This document shows, piece after piece, positions 33,041 through 45,700 of a stretch of DNA of 64,000 nt (positions are counted from its first letter, which is position 1; each line of letters begins with the position of its first letter). This DNA comes from Xiphophorus maculatus (lineage: Eukaryota > Chordata > Actinopteri > Cyprinodontiformes > Poeciliidae), in NCBI RefSeq assembly GCF_002775205.1, contig NC_036456.1:11001463-11065462 (forward strand), read 5' to 3'. Under the pieces are notes generated by a model. That model searched no databases, was not told the DNA's origin, and worked only from the letters and a program-made list of their open reading frames with translations. The translations under genes were made by a program, and so were the position numbers.

Positions 33041-33554
33041 ACGTCGCCGACACGAAGACTCAGGGTTCTGGATCGGTTCTCGTTGCACAACAATGAACAC
33101 AAGCTGACTAATGAAAAGTGACATCAGGGGGCCACACCTCATCTAGTTCAAGCAAAACGCCAAAAGCACCTTTAGCCCTATAAATAGTATTCTCCCTTTA
33201 TGATGGTATTAGTTGTCATACAGTATGTAAGTTAATCCTAAGGCCAAGCCAGCCTCATTAAGCCGTAGGGAAAGATGATCCTCGCGGCAGTTCTCCGATC
33301 AGCTGAGGTGAATTGCATGAAGCAGTAATTGTGTCACAATGGCAGCGTGCGAGGAGACGCAACGACAGCGGCGTCTCCGTGCTTACCTAATGAAGTGTTA
33401 ATTAGTTCCTGCCATTTATGCAGCCCAGCAGCTCCGGCTTGTTATTATTAAACTGTTAAGTCCTCATGTTACTGATGAATGATTTGGCATCTTAGTTTGC
33501 TTCAGCATGATGAGAGAAACCTGCAAAAAGCCATGAACTACAGTGCCATCCACA

Positions 33555-33560
33555 AATAAA
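33555..33560 (+). terminator. tbc1d19: Candidate tbc1d19 polyadenylation signal
   Basis: First AATAAA after the stop codon, giving a 3' UTR of about 520 bases. Another AATAAA near 34209 could extend it. Position only. Confidence 0.35.
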
Positions 33561-35268
33561 TCTTGAAATGAATTCCTGTTTAATTGCAGTGGCATAATCT
33601 CACAGCATTTTTTTTAATTGCCTGCTGTTTATACTGAGGAGCCTACAGAGAGAGGAGGCTTTTAAAGCATTTGTTTTCATGCAATCTGTCTTGGTTGGGC
33701 CCTCTTTCATCCTCATTTAGTTCTGTAATGCTAGGAGGTTCATTTTGTTTTATATGGTCTTGTTTTGATCTAATCTGGATTATTATTTTGCCTGAAAAAC
33801 CCAATGACGACCCTTTGTGCGTTTCTAGTTGAGTCTACTAGGTTTTTTTTAACGTTTTGTTTTTGGCAAGATTTCCAATGCCTTTGAAAGAGAAACAGGC
33901 CCAGATCACCACTCCTATTAAATTGTGCTCAACTGTGGACATGAGATGTTATTTTAATCGTCATTATTTTATTATCCACTTGGGACATTTGCTACTAAGA
34001 AGCTCAGTTTTACTCTAATCTGATCAAATCATATGGCTCCAGTTAATTCCTTACATAAATGGCATGTTCTCTTATCTTACCCATTTTCCAGAGTGGCCGA
34101 AAGAAATGTTAAGTTTATATAAGTTTAATTAAAAGAATTATTTATTATCATTTGTTTTAAAGGAATTGTTGGGGGTGCCAATGCAATACCTGTAATTTTT
34201 TCAGAAGTAAAATAAAACAATTATTTCTCAAGATATACAATTTTCCCCAACAAATAAATAACTAAAATTAGATATTTTTTGTGTGTGTGTGTGTGTGAGA
34301 TTATGGTGCAACATTAAAATAAGAATTTATTTTAAGTTTTTTTTTGTTTGTTTTTTTCCCAATCCTACCCTTGCTGGGTAAGGGGTTATAGGGCAATTTG
34401 TGTGGAGAACTCTGTAAATAACAATGCTGTTTGTGTAATGTACAAGCTGCTGCCTACATGCAGTTTATTGCATTTATGAAGGGTTACGACACACTTTATG
34501 GATGTTTAGCACCTTCAGTGCCAACATTGAGGTGAAACGTTTTCTCTTTTTACACGACTTTAAATTATGAACGATCAATCGTGGCATTTTTATTCTTTGG
34601 AAGTCATTGTCATTAAATCTTGTGCTGCAAAAAATGTTTATTTATTATTATTATTTTTAAATTAAAGGTTATTAAGGTAATCACACCTGAAGTCCTCTGT
34701 GCTTCTTCTCTGAATATTTCTGTCGGGTTGTGTGACAAGATAAATGTTTGGACAGGCACAAGTGTATGCTGGAGGCTCACAGCAATCATTCCTAAATGAG
34801 CCCCCGCCCTACATGTAGCATATTCCCTCGTTCTTGGCCGCCTCCCTCATCCCCTGCTGTCCTCTCTGCAGGCTGGTATCGAATTATGCTGTTCTTCTCT
34901 TTCGTCTTTCCTCTCCCCCTCCCGCACCCTCCTGGATTCTGCTACATCTGCCACCTGTTTACTAGCACTCCCACGCCGGACTCTTTTATCAGTCATGCTC
35001 CTCCTTTGGGCCCCACAAGTCTGTTGGTCCTGCAACATGTACCTGCTGTGGTGATTTATGCATACTGCAGTCCCTCCTTGTGGCTGATTCGTTGCATTGC
35101 AGGATAGCGTGCCTTCTGTCCGTCAACACGCAGACGCTGACCATCGCTGATTTCTTTCTGAAATTTGAATCAAGCACAGTGATCTTAGCAGATGTTTGGG
35201 CAGCACTGTGTACTCAGATCATCTTAGATTTTCTAATAACAGTGCTGTGAAAAACTCATTTACCTCTT
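33561..35268. other. Intergenic DNA right of tbc1d19
   Basis: No gene seen. Includes a (GT)9 run near 34280 and AT-rich DNA. ORFs around 34800-35100 look random. Confidence 0.5.
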
Positions 35269-35269
35269 A

Positions 35270-36701
35270 CAGTGGAAACCAGGAGTTTACGTACACTGAA
35301 TAAAAAGACAAAATGAGAGAGATTCAATTATTAATATCTTCAAAATCATAAGTTTACATACAATACGATTGCTGACTCTTTAACCCTCTTAACTGTCATG
35401 AATGATGACACCAATGTCCTCATGGACACATTGGCTTACTTGTAAGCATTTTGAGGGGTTAAGCAACAAGGGAAAGCCAAGGTGCTGATGTCACGGCTTT
35501 GGAAACTTCTGATAGGTTAACTGACACACATGAGCAAATTGAAGGCTGACCTGTGGATGTATTTTTAGGGCCACGCCTGGAACAAACTGCTTTGTTGTTT
35601 GACAAGACTTGAAAGTTAAAGAAACTCAGCCAAGATATCAGGAAGAGAATTTTGAAGCTGAACAACTCTGGTTTATCCCTCGGGGGATGCTTGAAGGCGC
35701 CGCATTTATGTGTTCAAACAATTACATGCAAGCATAGACACGATGGGAATGTCTGTCATAGCTCTCAGGATGGAGATTGATTCTGTGTCCCAGAGATACA
35801 TGTATTTTGATTCGAAATATGCAGATTGACCCCAGAACAAAAGCCAAAGACCTTGTGAAGATGCTAGTCGAAGCTAGTGAGACATGTCCTGTACTAACAT
35901 TGACTGAAAGGCCACTCAGTGCAGAGGAAGCCATTAATCCAAAAGACATGTAAAACAGCCAGATTACAGTTTGCAAAAGCACAGACACATAGATCAATTT
36001 TGGAGACATGTCCTGTGGTTTGATTGCCACAATGACCATTGTTACATTTGGTGGAAGAACAGGGATACTTGCACCATCCTAACTGTGAAGTATGGTGGTG
36101 GCGGCATCATGTTATAGGACTGGTTTAGCGGCAGGAGGAACTAGTGGGCTTCATAAAATAGGTAACACCATGAGGAAAGAACATTATGTAGAATTATTGA
36201 AACAGCAACTGAAGACATCAGCCAGAAAGTTCAAACTTGGGCAGGGGTTCTTCCAGAGTTCCAGAGGTTACAAAGTGGTTTCAAGGCAACAAAGTTAAAG
36301 TTTTTCTGTCTCCATCAAAAAGGCCTAATCTCAACCCTATGGAGAAATTGTGGGCAGGTCTGAAAAGGCATGAAAGAGCAGGGTGGCCTACAGACCTGAC
36401 TGAGTTAAGCCAGTTCTGTCAGGAGGAATGGGACAGAACTATTGTCAGAATCTTGTGGATGGAAACCCAAACTGTTTTACCCAAGTTATACAGTTTAAAA
36501 GAATTATCCCTGACCAGATGTATACTTCTAAATTCAAATAAAAGTATAAAAAATATGTTTAAAAATCCTTCTTGCTAGGTTTTTTGTCATTTATCTAACA
36601 CTGACCTATAACAGGGAAAAATGTGGTCTGATTTAACTACAGTGAGAAAGAATGTGCATCTGTTTTTTTAGTCAGTGTATGTCAACTTCAGGTTTTAACT
36701 G
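35270..36701 (+). mobile_element. Near full-length Tc1/mariner transposon, coding-dead, 1432 bp
   Basis: Inverted termini start CAGTGGAAACCAGGAGTTTA and, reversed, CAGTTAAAACCTGAAGTTGA, both followed by CATACACTGA-type sequence, flanked by TA at 35268-35269 and 36702-36703. The transposase frame on the plus strand is broken by stops and frameshifts; its last part (36237-36578) still shows RPNLNPMEKLW, with the last acidic residue of the DDE triad, and CQEEWDR. Confidence 0.9.
36300..36578 (+). pseudogene. Tc1 transposase C-terminal fragment
   Basis: The only long surviving piece of the transposase of the element above. It starts inside the catalytic domain and has no proper start; earlier catalytic residues are in other frames. 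Not expected to be active. Confidence 0.75.
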
Positions 36702-36703
36702 TA

Positions 36704-37691
36704 AAACTAATAATTCAGATTATTTTGTGAACTTCTAGAGTGGCCTAATCGAAGTCTGAACAGTCACATTTTCCAACTTCTTTTGAAATAATTTCAAAAC
36801 TGCATTTTGCATTTACTTTGGTTAACTTTGTCTAATGCTTAATCTAAAATTTTAAAAAAAGAAAGTCGAAATGATACATAAATCTGTAAGAAGGGAAATA
36901 CTTTTACTTCAAAATAGCATTTTACAGAATTACAGACCAGTACGCCATTCCTCAGGAGTATCCTGCTTCAGAAAAGCACGCCATGCAACAAAAGTGACAC
37001 AATGTAAACAGGGGGTCTTGTAATCAGTACGCAGACCTGCACACATGTTGAAAAAGAGAAGCCTTCAGAATTTCAGTTCACTCAAATTTCTGTAAATTTA
37101 GGCATAACATCATGCGCTCCCTTTTGCTTCCAGAGCATCCCAGACCCAAGCTAAATTATCTTATCTGTTGGAACAGATGGCACAGGCCTGCCTTCACTCT
37201 CCACTTGGCCATTCAAGATGCTGTCAAAGATGTTTTTGATAACTGCTTTTGATGGATCATGTTCAGTCCTTGGAGAATATTTGCCAAACCAAGAGCCTAT
37301 CCTGTTTGTCCTTTTTCTTACAAGTCTGCAAAATTATTCTATATTTTTTTCTGATAGAAAAAAAGTACAATGTATGTATTTTTAAATATTAAAAGAGAGT
37401 TTTTTTATTTACATTTATTAAAAAAAATATCAAGGAAAGGTTATTTTACACACACATCAATCTGCGAAAAAACTGCAACAATCAAACCCTTTTTAATAGC
37501 TGCTTACCAGCTTTTTACATGTTTATTTATTTTGACAATTTATATTTGAGATTGGAAAACCTCTTTACCATCACCATATTTTATCTCCCTCCACAGATTG
37601 CCTATCAGATTCAAATTGGGACTTGTCCAAAACGCCTTTACCAGTTCCAGACATAACATCTTGGTAAAATTTAAAGAGGACTTTAAGAGTG
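36704..37691. other. Intergenic DNA, nothing recognised
   Basis: AT-rich sequence without coding signal or clear repeat ends. Confidence 0.4.
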
Positions 37692-37899
37692 TAGGGTGTC
37701 CTTTCCACTATTGTCCTGCAACTTTTAGACGTGCCTCTGCTACAACACACCTGAACAGCATAATTAGGTCATTAAGGCTCTGGAGAACCAATCTACACAA
37801 GCAGGAGGTAATTAAGTCATTTCATTCCAGCGTTTTGTACCTGTGGCACATCTAAAAACTGCAGGACTGCGGCCCTCGAGGCCTGGAGTTTGAGACCTG
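37692..37899 (-). mobile_element. Second copy of the hAT MITE family
   Basis: Reverse complement reads GTCTCAAACTCCAGGCCTCG, GTGCCACAGGTACAAAACGC and GGCACGTCTAAAAGTTGCAG, the same order as 15483-15692. The far terminus and target duplication have decayed. Confidence 0.8.
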
Positions 37900-38299
37900 A
37901 TTTAGACAAATTTTGTGCTGCACCTCAATAATACAGGTTTCCATTTCTTTCAATAAGGGAAACATGCACCATTTTAAAGTTTTGGATTTACCATGATTTA
38001 CACTTTTCTCTCCTGCAAAGAAATCTATTTGTCTGTGTGAATACTCTTGAGTTGACAAGTTACAAAATGTTTTTTTGTAATCCGTGATCCTGGTATTCCT
38101 AATGTTGGACCTCTTGATTTCTGACAGTCAGTTTAGCCATTTTACTTGTACGCTGTGTAATTGTTTTAGGGATGTCATGATCATAATATCATTCTACATT
38201 TTACCTTAATGTTATCTGAATCATGAATTGCATCATGAGGCTAATATACTGTGTTTCAAGGCCGCTATAAAGGCCTTATCCATAAACCCTGCGCTGACC

Positions 38300-39130
38300 A
38301 TCAATAGCAACAGCGTCCCTTTGTTTTCCGCGCGCGGAGCATCTTCAAAAACAGACAGAAGACTGCTGGTGGAAGCAACCAATCAGACGCTGCCATGTCG
38401 GGGCAGTCCAGCCAATGGGATCGCTCGGTCGGGGGAGGAAAACTTGGATGGGCCGATGGAGGAGAACAATGAGGCGGCTAAAAAAAAAACGTGCTCATCC
38501 TCCACTTCACCGTGGAAGAAGACGCCACGCTAAGTTTCTGGAGGCTTCCGTGGGTTCTGACGTGGTGTGACTAAAGTAAACCCACGGGGGCACCATTAGC
38601 TTAAACCCAGGCAGGCGATAGCGCTCTGAATTTACCTCCATACAGGTACAAACACCCCCAGAAAAAGGTCTCTCCTCATCAGATGGTGTCCCGCACGCGA
38701 GGGGCATTTGGAGGCAGACTACAGTTCCTCACCCCTCCCTCCCTCCGTCCTTTTCGGCACGTCAAGCCGCTTTGCATACCGACTTCCTTCTCCCACTGGT
38801 CCCCATCAGCCAGCCAGCCAGCCGGCGAGGCGAAGCATAGCGAGCAGCAGCAGCTGATAACATGACGGGAGGATACTGTATCACGGAGAGCCACGAAGAG
38901 CTGACTTTAAGAACTTCATTCGGGAAGTAGGCGGATGTCGTGTGCGGCCGATATCCAGCTCGGAGAAGGACTACACGGAGAGGAGCGGAGAAATGGATAA
39001 TATTTGATGCAACCGGGATTTTTGTTGTTGTTGTTGTTGTTTTTTCTTGTTCGACGCGAAGAGGCTGAATATGCCGGTGTTTGTACACTACTGTACGTGG
39101 AAGTACACGGAGTGTTTTTCTTCCCACTCA
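38300..39130 (+). promoter_or_regulatory. stim2: CpG-rich stim2 promoter and probable leader
   Basis: CpG-dense stretch in AT-rich DNA. Two CCAAT boxes at 38379-38383 and 38412-38416 suggest a TATA-less promoter, with transcription probably starting downstream of about 38480. The leader to the ATG would then be about 1.1 kb, unless an intron is removed. It includes a (TTG)n run at 39027-39043. Confidence 0.55.
38862..39000 (+). promoter_or_regulatory. Two tandem short ORFs in the presumed stim2 leader
   Basis: ATG at 38862 opens 22 codons to TAG at 38928; four bases on, ATG at 38935 opens 21 codons to TAA at 38998. If transcribed, they are upstream ORFs that could damp stim2 translation. No protein family recognised. 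Confidence 0.3.
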
Positions 39131-39620
39131 CAGCTCTAACCTAAGGATTTAAATCGCCACTTTTTTTTTTCTTTTTTGCTAATTGTAGCCTCTGGGTTAA
39201 AAAAAACGCTCCTTGTGTGTTGCTTATTTTATTTATTTCTTTTTTTTTAACGTCGTAGTTATTGAGTGCTCTTTCCTGCAGGCTTCATGTGATTTTGTAA
39301 GCTAATACACATTTTTAAATGTATAAAATTAGCCATGGGGTGGCCCCCCTCTCAAACAGCCTGTGGAACCATTAGAAGCGCCTCTTAGCTCCCCTTTCTG
39401 ACCCACCGTCAATTAATATTTCCTGTGAGCTAGCTTTCCCCTTATTACAGGTGTCTTTTTGTTTTTGTGACACCGCATTTATTTTGCAGTTATAATTATT
39501 CTGTTTTTTTTTTTTTTAATATTTATCTTTACATTCAGGCTGCTAACTGCTGTGTGTTTTGCAATTAATTAACCCCTCGCAGGATACGATTTCCCTCATT
39601 TTCCCGTCCTAATTTCCACC

Positions 39621-39747
39621 ATGAGTTACATGGTAGTAAATGTATTGCTACGTGGACTCGTCATCTATGCGGTACTGGGCTCGGAGTGCTCCTACTCGAG
39701 TGATCTGCCAAGCCACTCGTCTGATGCTGCAAATGTAGCCATCACAG
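39621..39747 (+). CDS. stim2: stim2 exon 1 coding part: signal peptide
   Basis: ATG in a good Kozak context (TTCCACCATGA), 42 codons plus one base, donor GTAAGA. The hydrophobic run VVNVLLRGLVIYAVLG is a signal peptide with likely cleavage near residues 20-22, then a Ser-rich linker. In-frame upstream sequence meets a stop 17 codons before the ATG, so no long N-terminal extension is encoded in this exon. Confidence 0.85.
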
Positions 39748-42700
39748 GTAAGATCTACCCGCTACATGCCTGTAATGTATGTTATATATATTTTGAATAT
39801 GCGTGCAGGATTTACCCCCACCGAACACACGGCCTCCTCTTTCCCTCCTCCTCCTCGTTTCCCTCTGGTCCCCAATGGTTTTCTCGGGGAAAGCCGAGGA
39901 AAGCCCTGCGCATTGATGGAGAGTGATGCATTTTTTCCCCCCTCCAGTACGTTGCTGAGGAATGCATGACATGACTAAAATGCAGGCTGCAAAAATGCAA
40001 GGGTACCCTTTAAATGCAAGGGTATTGGCTTTATTCATCAAGGACGTCAGGGAAATTATGCTGTGTTTACACGTGGTACCTTGTAAAAGTATTCACAACC
40101 CCTTTGCCTTCTATTTTTTTTTTTTTTTTTTTTAACATTTTGATCCCTCACAACCACAAACCTTTTTGTGTTGTTTTTTTAATCGGATCTGACAGAAGCA
40201 ACACAAAGAAATAGATATTTGAAAGCGGATACACACTCTAAGAAGGTTGGAGCAAAATTAAATCTTTCAGCATGCATACAAAACATTATTAACACTGCAC
40301 ATTATCCTAATATTACCATCCCTATTGCAAAACATGGTGGTGGCAGCATTATTCCCTAGTGATGCTAGTTTTAAATAGGGAAACAAGGTTAAATTGATGG
40401 ACAAAATGAATGAATACAGGAGAATCCTGGACGAAAACCTGAGTTCGCCTACTACCAGCACAACAACAACTCTAAATATACAGCCAGAGCTACAATGTTT
40501 AGATGAAAGCACATTCATTTGTTAGAATGGTCCAGTCAACGTCCACATCTGGATCCAATTGAGAATCTGTGTTGTGTCTTTAAAATTGATGCTCAATTTT
40601 TAACACATTGTGGCTAAAAATACCCCAAAACAATTTAAGCAAAGTTTCAAGTCTCCAGATTTTCAAAGCTCGTACAGTTATACAATAGGCTGTGATGAGC
40701 TCTCAGAAAATTCTTATTGCCACACATTAAAGTTAATAGCAGGGACAAAGTGTGTACATGTCAGGAAGTCACTGTATGTTCTTGATCATTAAAGCCTCAG
40801 ATGAACTCCTGCACTCTCCTTCACCCCCTTTTAACTGCAGTATTGATACAAACTAATGAGAACAGTATTTTCTACCCATTTGCATCCGTCTTTAACTAGG
40901 CTTTATTGATTGAACAGACTGAACAGCTCTTCACACTGTGCCTTAACTGGCAGGGTTAAATACAGACGCCAACTTATGTGTTTCTTTGTGCCATAAAGGA
41001 TATATACAATACTTTTGGGACACTAATATATGCTCCAGCCGTCTTTTGCTTTATTTATTCATTTGGCTTTATTTAATATTCCAGTCGGAGGTTTACATAT
41101 GCTCATCAAGGCCATAAATGTATTCCTTTTTGGGTTTTTAACGAATTATTTGAGTTGTTTATTTCGCAGAAAGGATCACACAACACAAAATCGTAGTCGG
41201 TAAAACAAGAATTGGGTGCTAAAGTGTATTAAATTTGTTAAGGCTTTTCTCTAATCCACACATACTGTAGTGAAATTACAACCACCTAAGTTGTTAAATA
41301 AGCAGCATATTCAGTTGTAGCGTCAGGCAAAATGCAAATGAACATTACACAACCTTTTTTTAAAATGATTATTTTTAGCTTTCAAGAAGTCAGTCGCATC
41401 CATTTATTTTAGCTTTGTGCGACTCCACAGTTTTTCTGACTTCAAAAGACTTTTTTTAGACACAAGATGCTTATATAAATCCGCTTTATTCTAAAGATTT
41501 GTTTTACAAAATGCTCTTTTTTTCTGAAATTAATCACTTAACAGTGGCATATGAATCATTCAGGCCTAAAAAAAAGCAACACTTGACATCGATGGCTCAG
41601 CCTAAAGAGTGAGCAAGTGTTGACTTATTAACAGGCGTAGCTTTTCTTCGATGTCTGACCTTAAAGATGACAGTTGAAGAGCGAGACAATGCTGAAGTAT
41701 ACCTGATGTAACCTGGAACCACCTGGACCTGGGGCATTGTTATAGTTTGTGAAGGTTGTATGTTGTACACTGAATCCGTGTTCTCCTTCTCCAGACACTT
41801 TGTTCACTTCATAGTTTTGTCTCCTTTGAGGAAACAGTTTCTTTTCAAAGGCTCTGTTGCCATGTGACCAGGAGAAAGTCCAGGAAGTTGATGTTGCCCT
41901 GCTGGCAAATACTCAGCCACAAAAACCTGCTCTAAAAATGGGTCATTCGTGTTTTCGTCCTCCACTTTATTACGAATTTATCGGAGTTGAACAAAAAGTG
42001 TCGCTGGTAGTAACTTAAAAACAGCGAGGGCACTTTCTAACTGCTGTACCCCCAGACTTATTTAATTGTGATCTCACCTCAGTGTGAAGCATGGTTGTTT
42101 GACGGATAAATTAAGGCATCGCGAGTAGCAGGCTTTCTGCTGAGCCCGTCCAAAAGATAAGACTTAAAGGTATTATCCAAAGATGTGAATATGCTCTGGT
42201 GCACATTAGGATTCTGGAAGCCACAATGTATTTTTTCAATCAGCTTATTAGAATATTACTTTTTGTACTTTGTGTAGTTAGTTTCTTTTATATTTTATGG
42301 TCTTAATAAGTGTTACCTTTTATGATGATTTTGTCTGGTTATTTTGGAAGAGAAAATGTTCATGATGGTCAACACATTAATGAAGAAAAAAAAAACTAAG
42401 TATACCCTGTTTGCAGTAATTTTCTAGAAGGGATTCTAGAAGCCCGTTCTCTTAATCAGTTGATCGACAATTGTGAGCGCTCTTTCTAAAAGCAGGAGTT
42501 GGGTTACTTTGACAGGACAGGTCCGACAACAATCAGTTAGGTCTGCAGAGAGAATCATCAGGGTTGACCTCCCCCCCCTTCAGGACTTGTAAAGGTCTAA
42601 GGTCAAGAAAAGGGCAGCTAACGTCTCTCCAGACCCCACACATCCTGGATATAAGCTGTTTAGGCTTTTACCTTTAGAGCACTGTTTGAAAAAACAAGCC

Positions 42701-45700
42701 ACTATAGGGACAATTTTTCCCCCAGACCGTCTCTCTCTCTCTCTCTCTAATTTATGTTCTTGCCATTTCAACTGTCTTTCTTTTTTGTGAAAAACAAAAA
42801 CAACCCTCTGTAATAAACAAGAAGATGGGAAGGGTTTCGAGGTAATTTTCGAACAATTTAAAATCCATTCTCTGGTAACAAATATTAGTGGCACGAAAAC
42901 ATTGAACAGTTTCCCATCTTTCCCGGAGTGAATATCCCACAAATTTAAACAAATTTACCACATGGTTATTATCTAATGTTATGAGAGATTCCAAATAACC
43001 CAAGAGCTCAATTTCAGCTTCTGTGGGCCTCATTTAGTGTGTTAAATGTTGCATTGTATGACGTTCAAAAAAGAAAATGAACAAGTATGGCTTGTTTTGA
43101 AGAGTTACCAGGAGAAAACATCCGCTTTAGATTTGATAAGGAGTCCTTGGATATATAAGACCACATTGGAGATGTTTGGAGACCAAACACAGCATATCAG
43201 CATAAATGCCTATAAAAAAACTGTGGAAAAGTGAGCAACTTGCCTGTCGGAAATGCCACGGTGGTCGTGCATAAATGTACACTCTCAAACCAAATTGGCT
43301 CGAGGCAATGTTGTCGCAGAGATGGAAGAGATTTATAAAGTCATACAGAAAAGGATTATGACAAAGTATTGCTGCTAAAAGGGCTTTTATGACTAACATA
43401 ATGATGGAGCGTGCTTAGTAGATTTATCCAAGTTGCATTTAAATAGTCTTTTATGTAAGTCTCTGAGTTCTATGATGATTGTTATTTTCTAATACAGACC
43501 AGTAATTTAATAATAAATTACACGACCCTCATCAGAGGTTGTAGTTTAGCTGTCTTTGGTATTTTATTTATCTGTTCTTTCATTTTTTAATTTTTTTCCA
43601 CTTTAACTGTCCCCACAAGAAATTTTGTACAGCTGCAAGCAGATTTTTCATTTTAAAGATGCTTCCCTGATGTAAATGTTAGTTTTCCTCTTCAACGTTA
43701 GTCTTAGATAAATCCAAAGTAAACCCTAGTTTCTTATTCTATTTCCTGTTTTACTCCTCTTCCTTTGTGAGCTGTTATGTAGACCAATATGTGCCCCAGT
43801 GTCACAAGCAGCCTGACAAATGTTTAGCCTTAAATTCATTTAAATATGCATATCCACCCAATACGTCCCACCCACGTGTGGCAGAGCTGCAGGAGAAGGT
43901 AATAAACCTCATCCGAGACAGCTGATAAACATTCAGGACCGTGTCTTTACAAGTGTGAATCCAGTCGCTGAAAATAAACCCAGGATATATACGGTTTATT
44001 GATTAATAAGGCAGAGGCACGCTCTGCCTTTTCCAGCGTGAGAGCGGCCCAGGGGCCGGCGGCGACCCTCTCTCCAGCACACAGTGGAACAAAGTGGACG
44101 CAGAGATGGCAGTGATTTAATACAATGTCAGTAAACATGACCGCAGTGTTAGCCGTTTCCCACACGGCTCCCTGGAAAGGTCAGCTGCCCTGGTGTCAGG
44201 CTAAGAAAACACAAGTCTCTGTTTGAGTGTGTTCGTGCTGAGGTCTCCTTACGATCTAATATGTTTCAGTTGCTCTCGGATTTTCAAAGGGTCCGGATAG
44301 TTTTGGGGGTTTTCCATTAAAAGGCTGTGAAGTGGCGGTGCTGTTATAGTCATTACTTAAGTCATCTGTTAGTGAAGTAGTCAATACATTTCATTCTTCT
44401 TCTCTTACCTTTGTAAAATGTGTCCCTTTCAGAAAGCATTTCCCTGTCAATGACAATGACAAGATAGAAACAACACAGAATAGTAATGATCTAATTCATA
44501 TTTTTATATATTTGCGGTATGAAAATTCATTTGGAAGGCCTGCAGATTTCTGACTTTTTAGTCAAGCTCAGAGATGAAGGCTGCTGCTATCCAATCCTCT
44601 CAGGCTTCAAAGCTGCCATTTAGCCTGCTGGGAGCAGCAAGGCGGTGAAACTGTAGGTGGGTCAGGTATATCCCCCCTGTGATTTGGGATGTTCAAAGAT
44701 CAGGCCACGGGTTGCACATAACCGGTTATTGGAGGGATAACTGCAGATGTTTCGAAATGGAAATGTTGACTTTAAGCTTAGAAATTTAACGCTAAATCTC
44801 TGAGTACATACTGTCCTGGCCAGAGGTTTACTTTCAGCCATGATGGACATGGATGTCATGGTAATGATTATGTAAAATACAGTTGCACTTTGTTTTAAAA
44901 GCAAGGATTAGGTGCATTGGTTTGAATCTTGCGTGTTGTTTAATCCAGACAAGATAAAGTTGAACATGCTGACTCAATTATAAACATGCACTCCCACTAT
45001 TATTTCAAAGTGTTTCAGAATTTTGGTGACAAAATATACGGTTTTTATTCTAGCAATCTACCTACATTTAGCTTACTTATTGTTGACCACTGTCAGAATT
45101 TGTGTGCCTATGTGAGAGTGCTTCATAAGCAGGAAACTGACTACAGCGCAGGGCATTCTGGGTAAATACAACCAAAACAAATGCGTGTGTCTTGCACTAT
45201 TCGGAAGAACTGGCTTGTGCTCTTTTACCAAATACAAGAGAGAAATCCTACATCAGTTAAAATCTGGCACCGCTCCATTCTTGTTTGCATTTTGTGAAGA
45301 AGGAAGTTGCACTTAATGTCTTTACTTCGAGGTACTGCATTTGCGTTGTTTCCTTGAGTTGTTCCTGGTGTAGCACCAGCACTGCCAAGGAACTAACAAG
45401 TTTTTCAAAGGGTTTGGATTGTTTGATGTAGTGCGTTTCAACCTTGGTCCCCAATCGAACCGTGCCTACCGGACTACGTCGTGGAAAAACATCATTGTTC
45501 AATTCTTCAGAATTACCTCTTTTTTTTTTTTTTTTGCTTCACAAAAGTCGCAAGTCCCTGCAGTCCGACTAATTTATAATGTGTCTGCTACTTCTTATTA
45601 TACATCGTTAAGCCAACAAACTACAAAGGGATGTGGAAATAATTGATAACTTTTAGTCCCTCTCCCTTTCTCCTCTCCGTTGGTTTAGTCCAAAAAAGCA

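Noticed and set aside
38228..38533. 101-aa ORF over the stim2 promoter
   Set aside because: Lies on the CCAAT boxes and shows no homology; GC-rich DNA has few stops.
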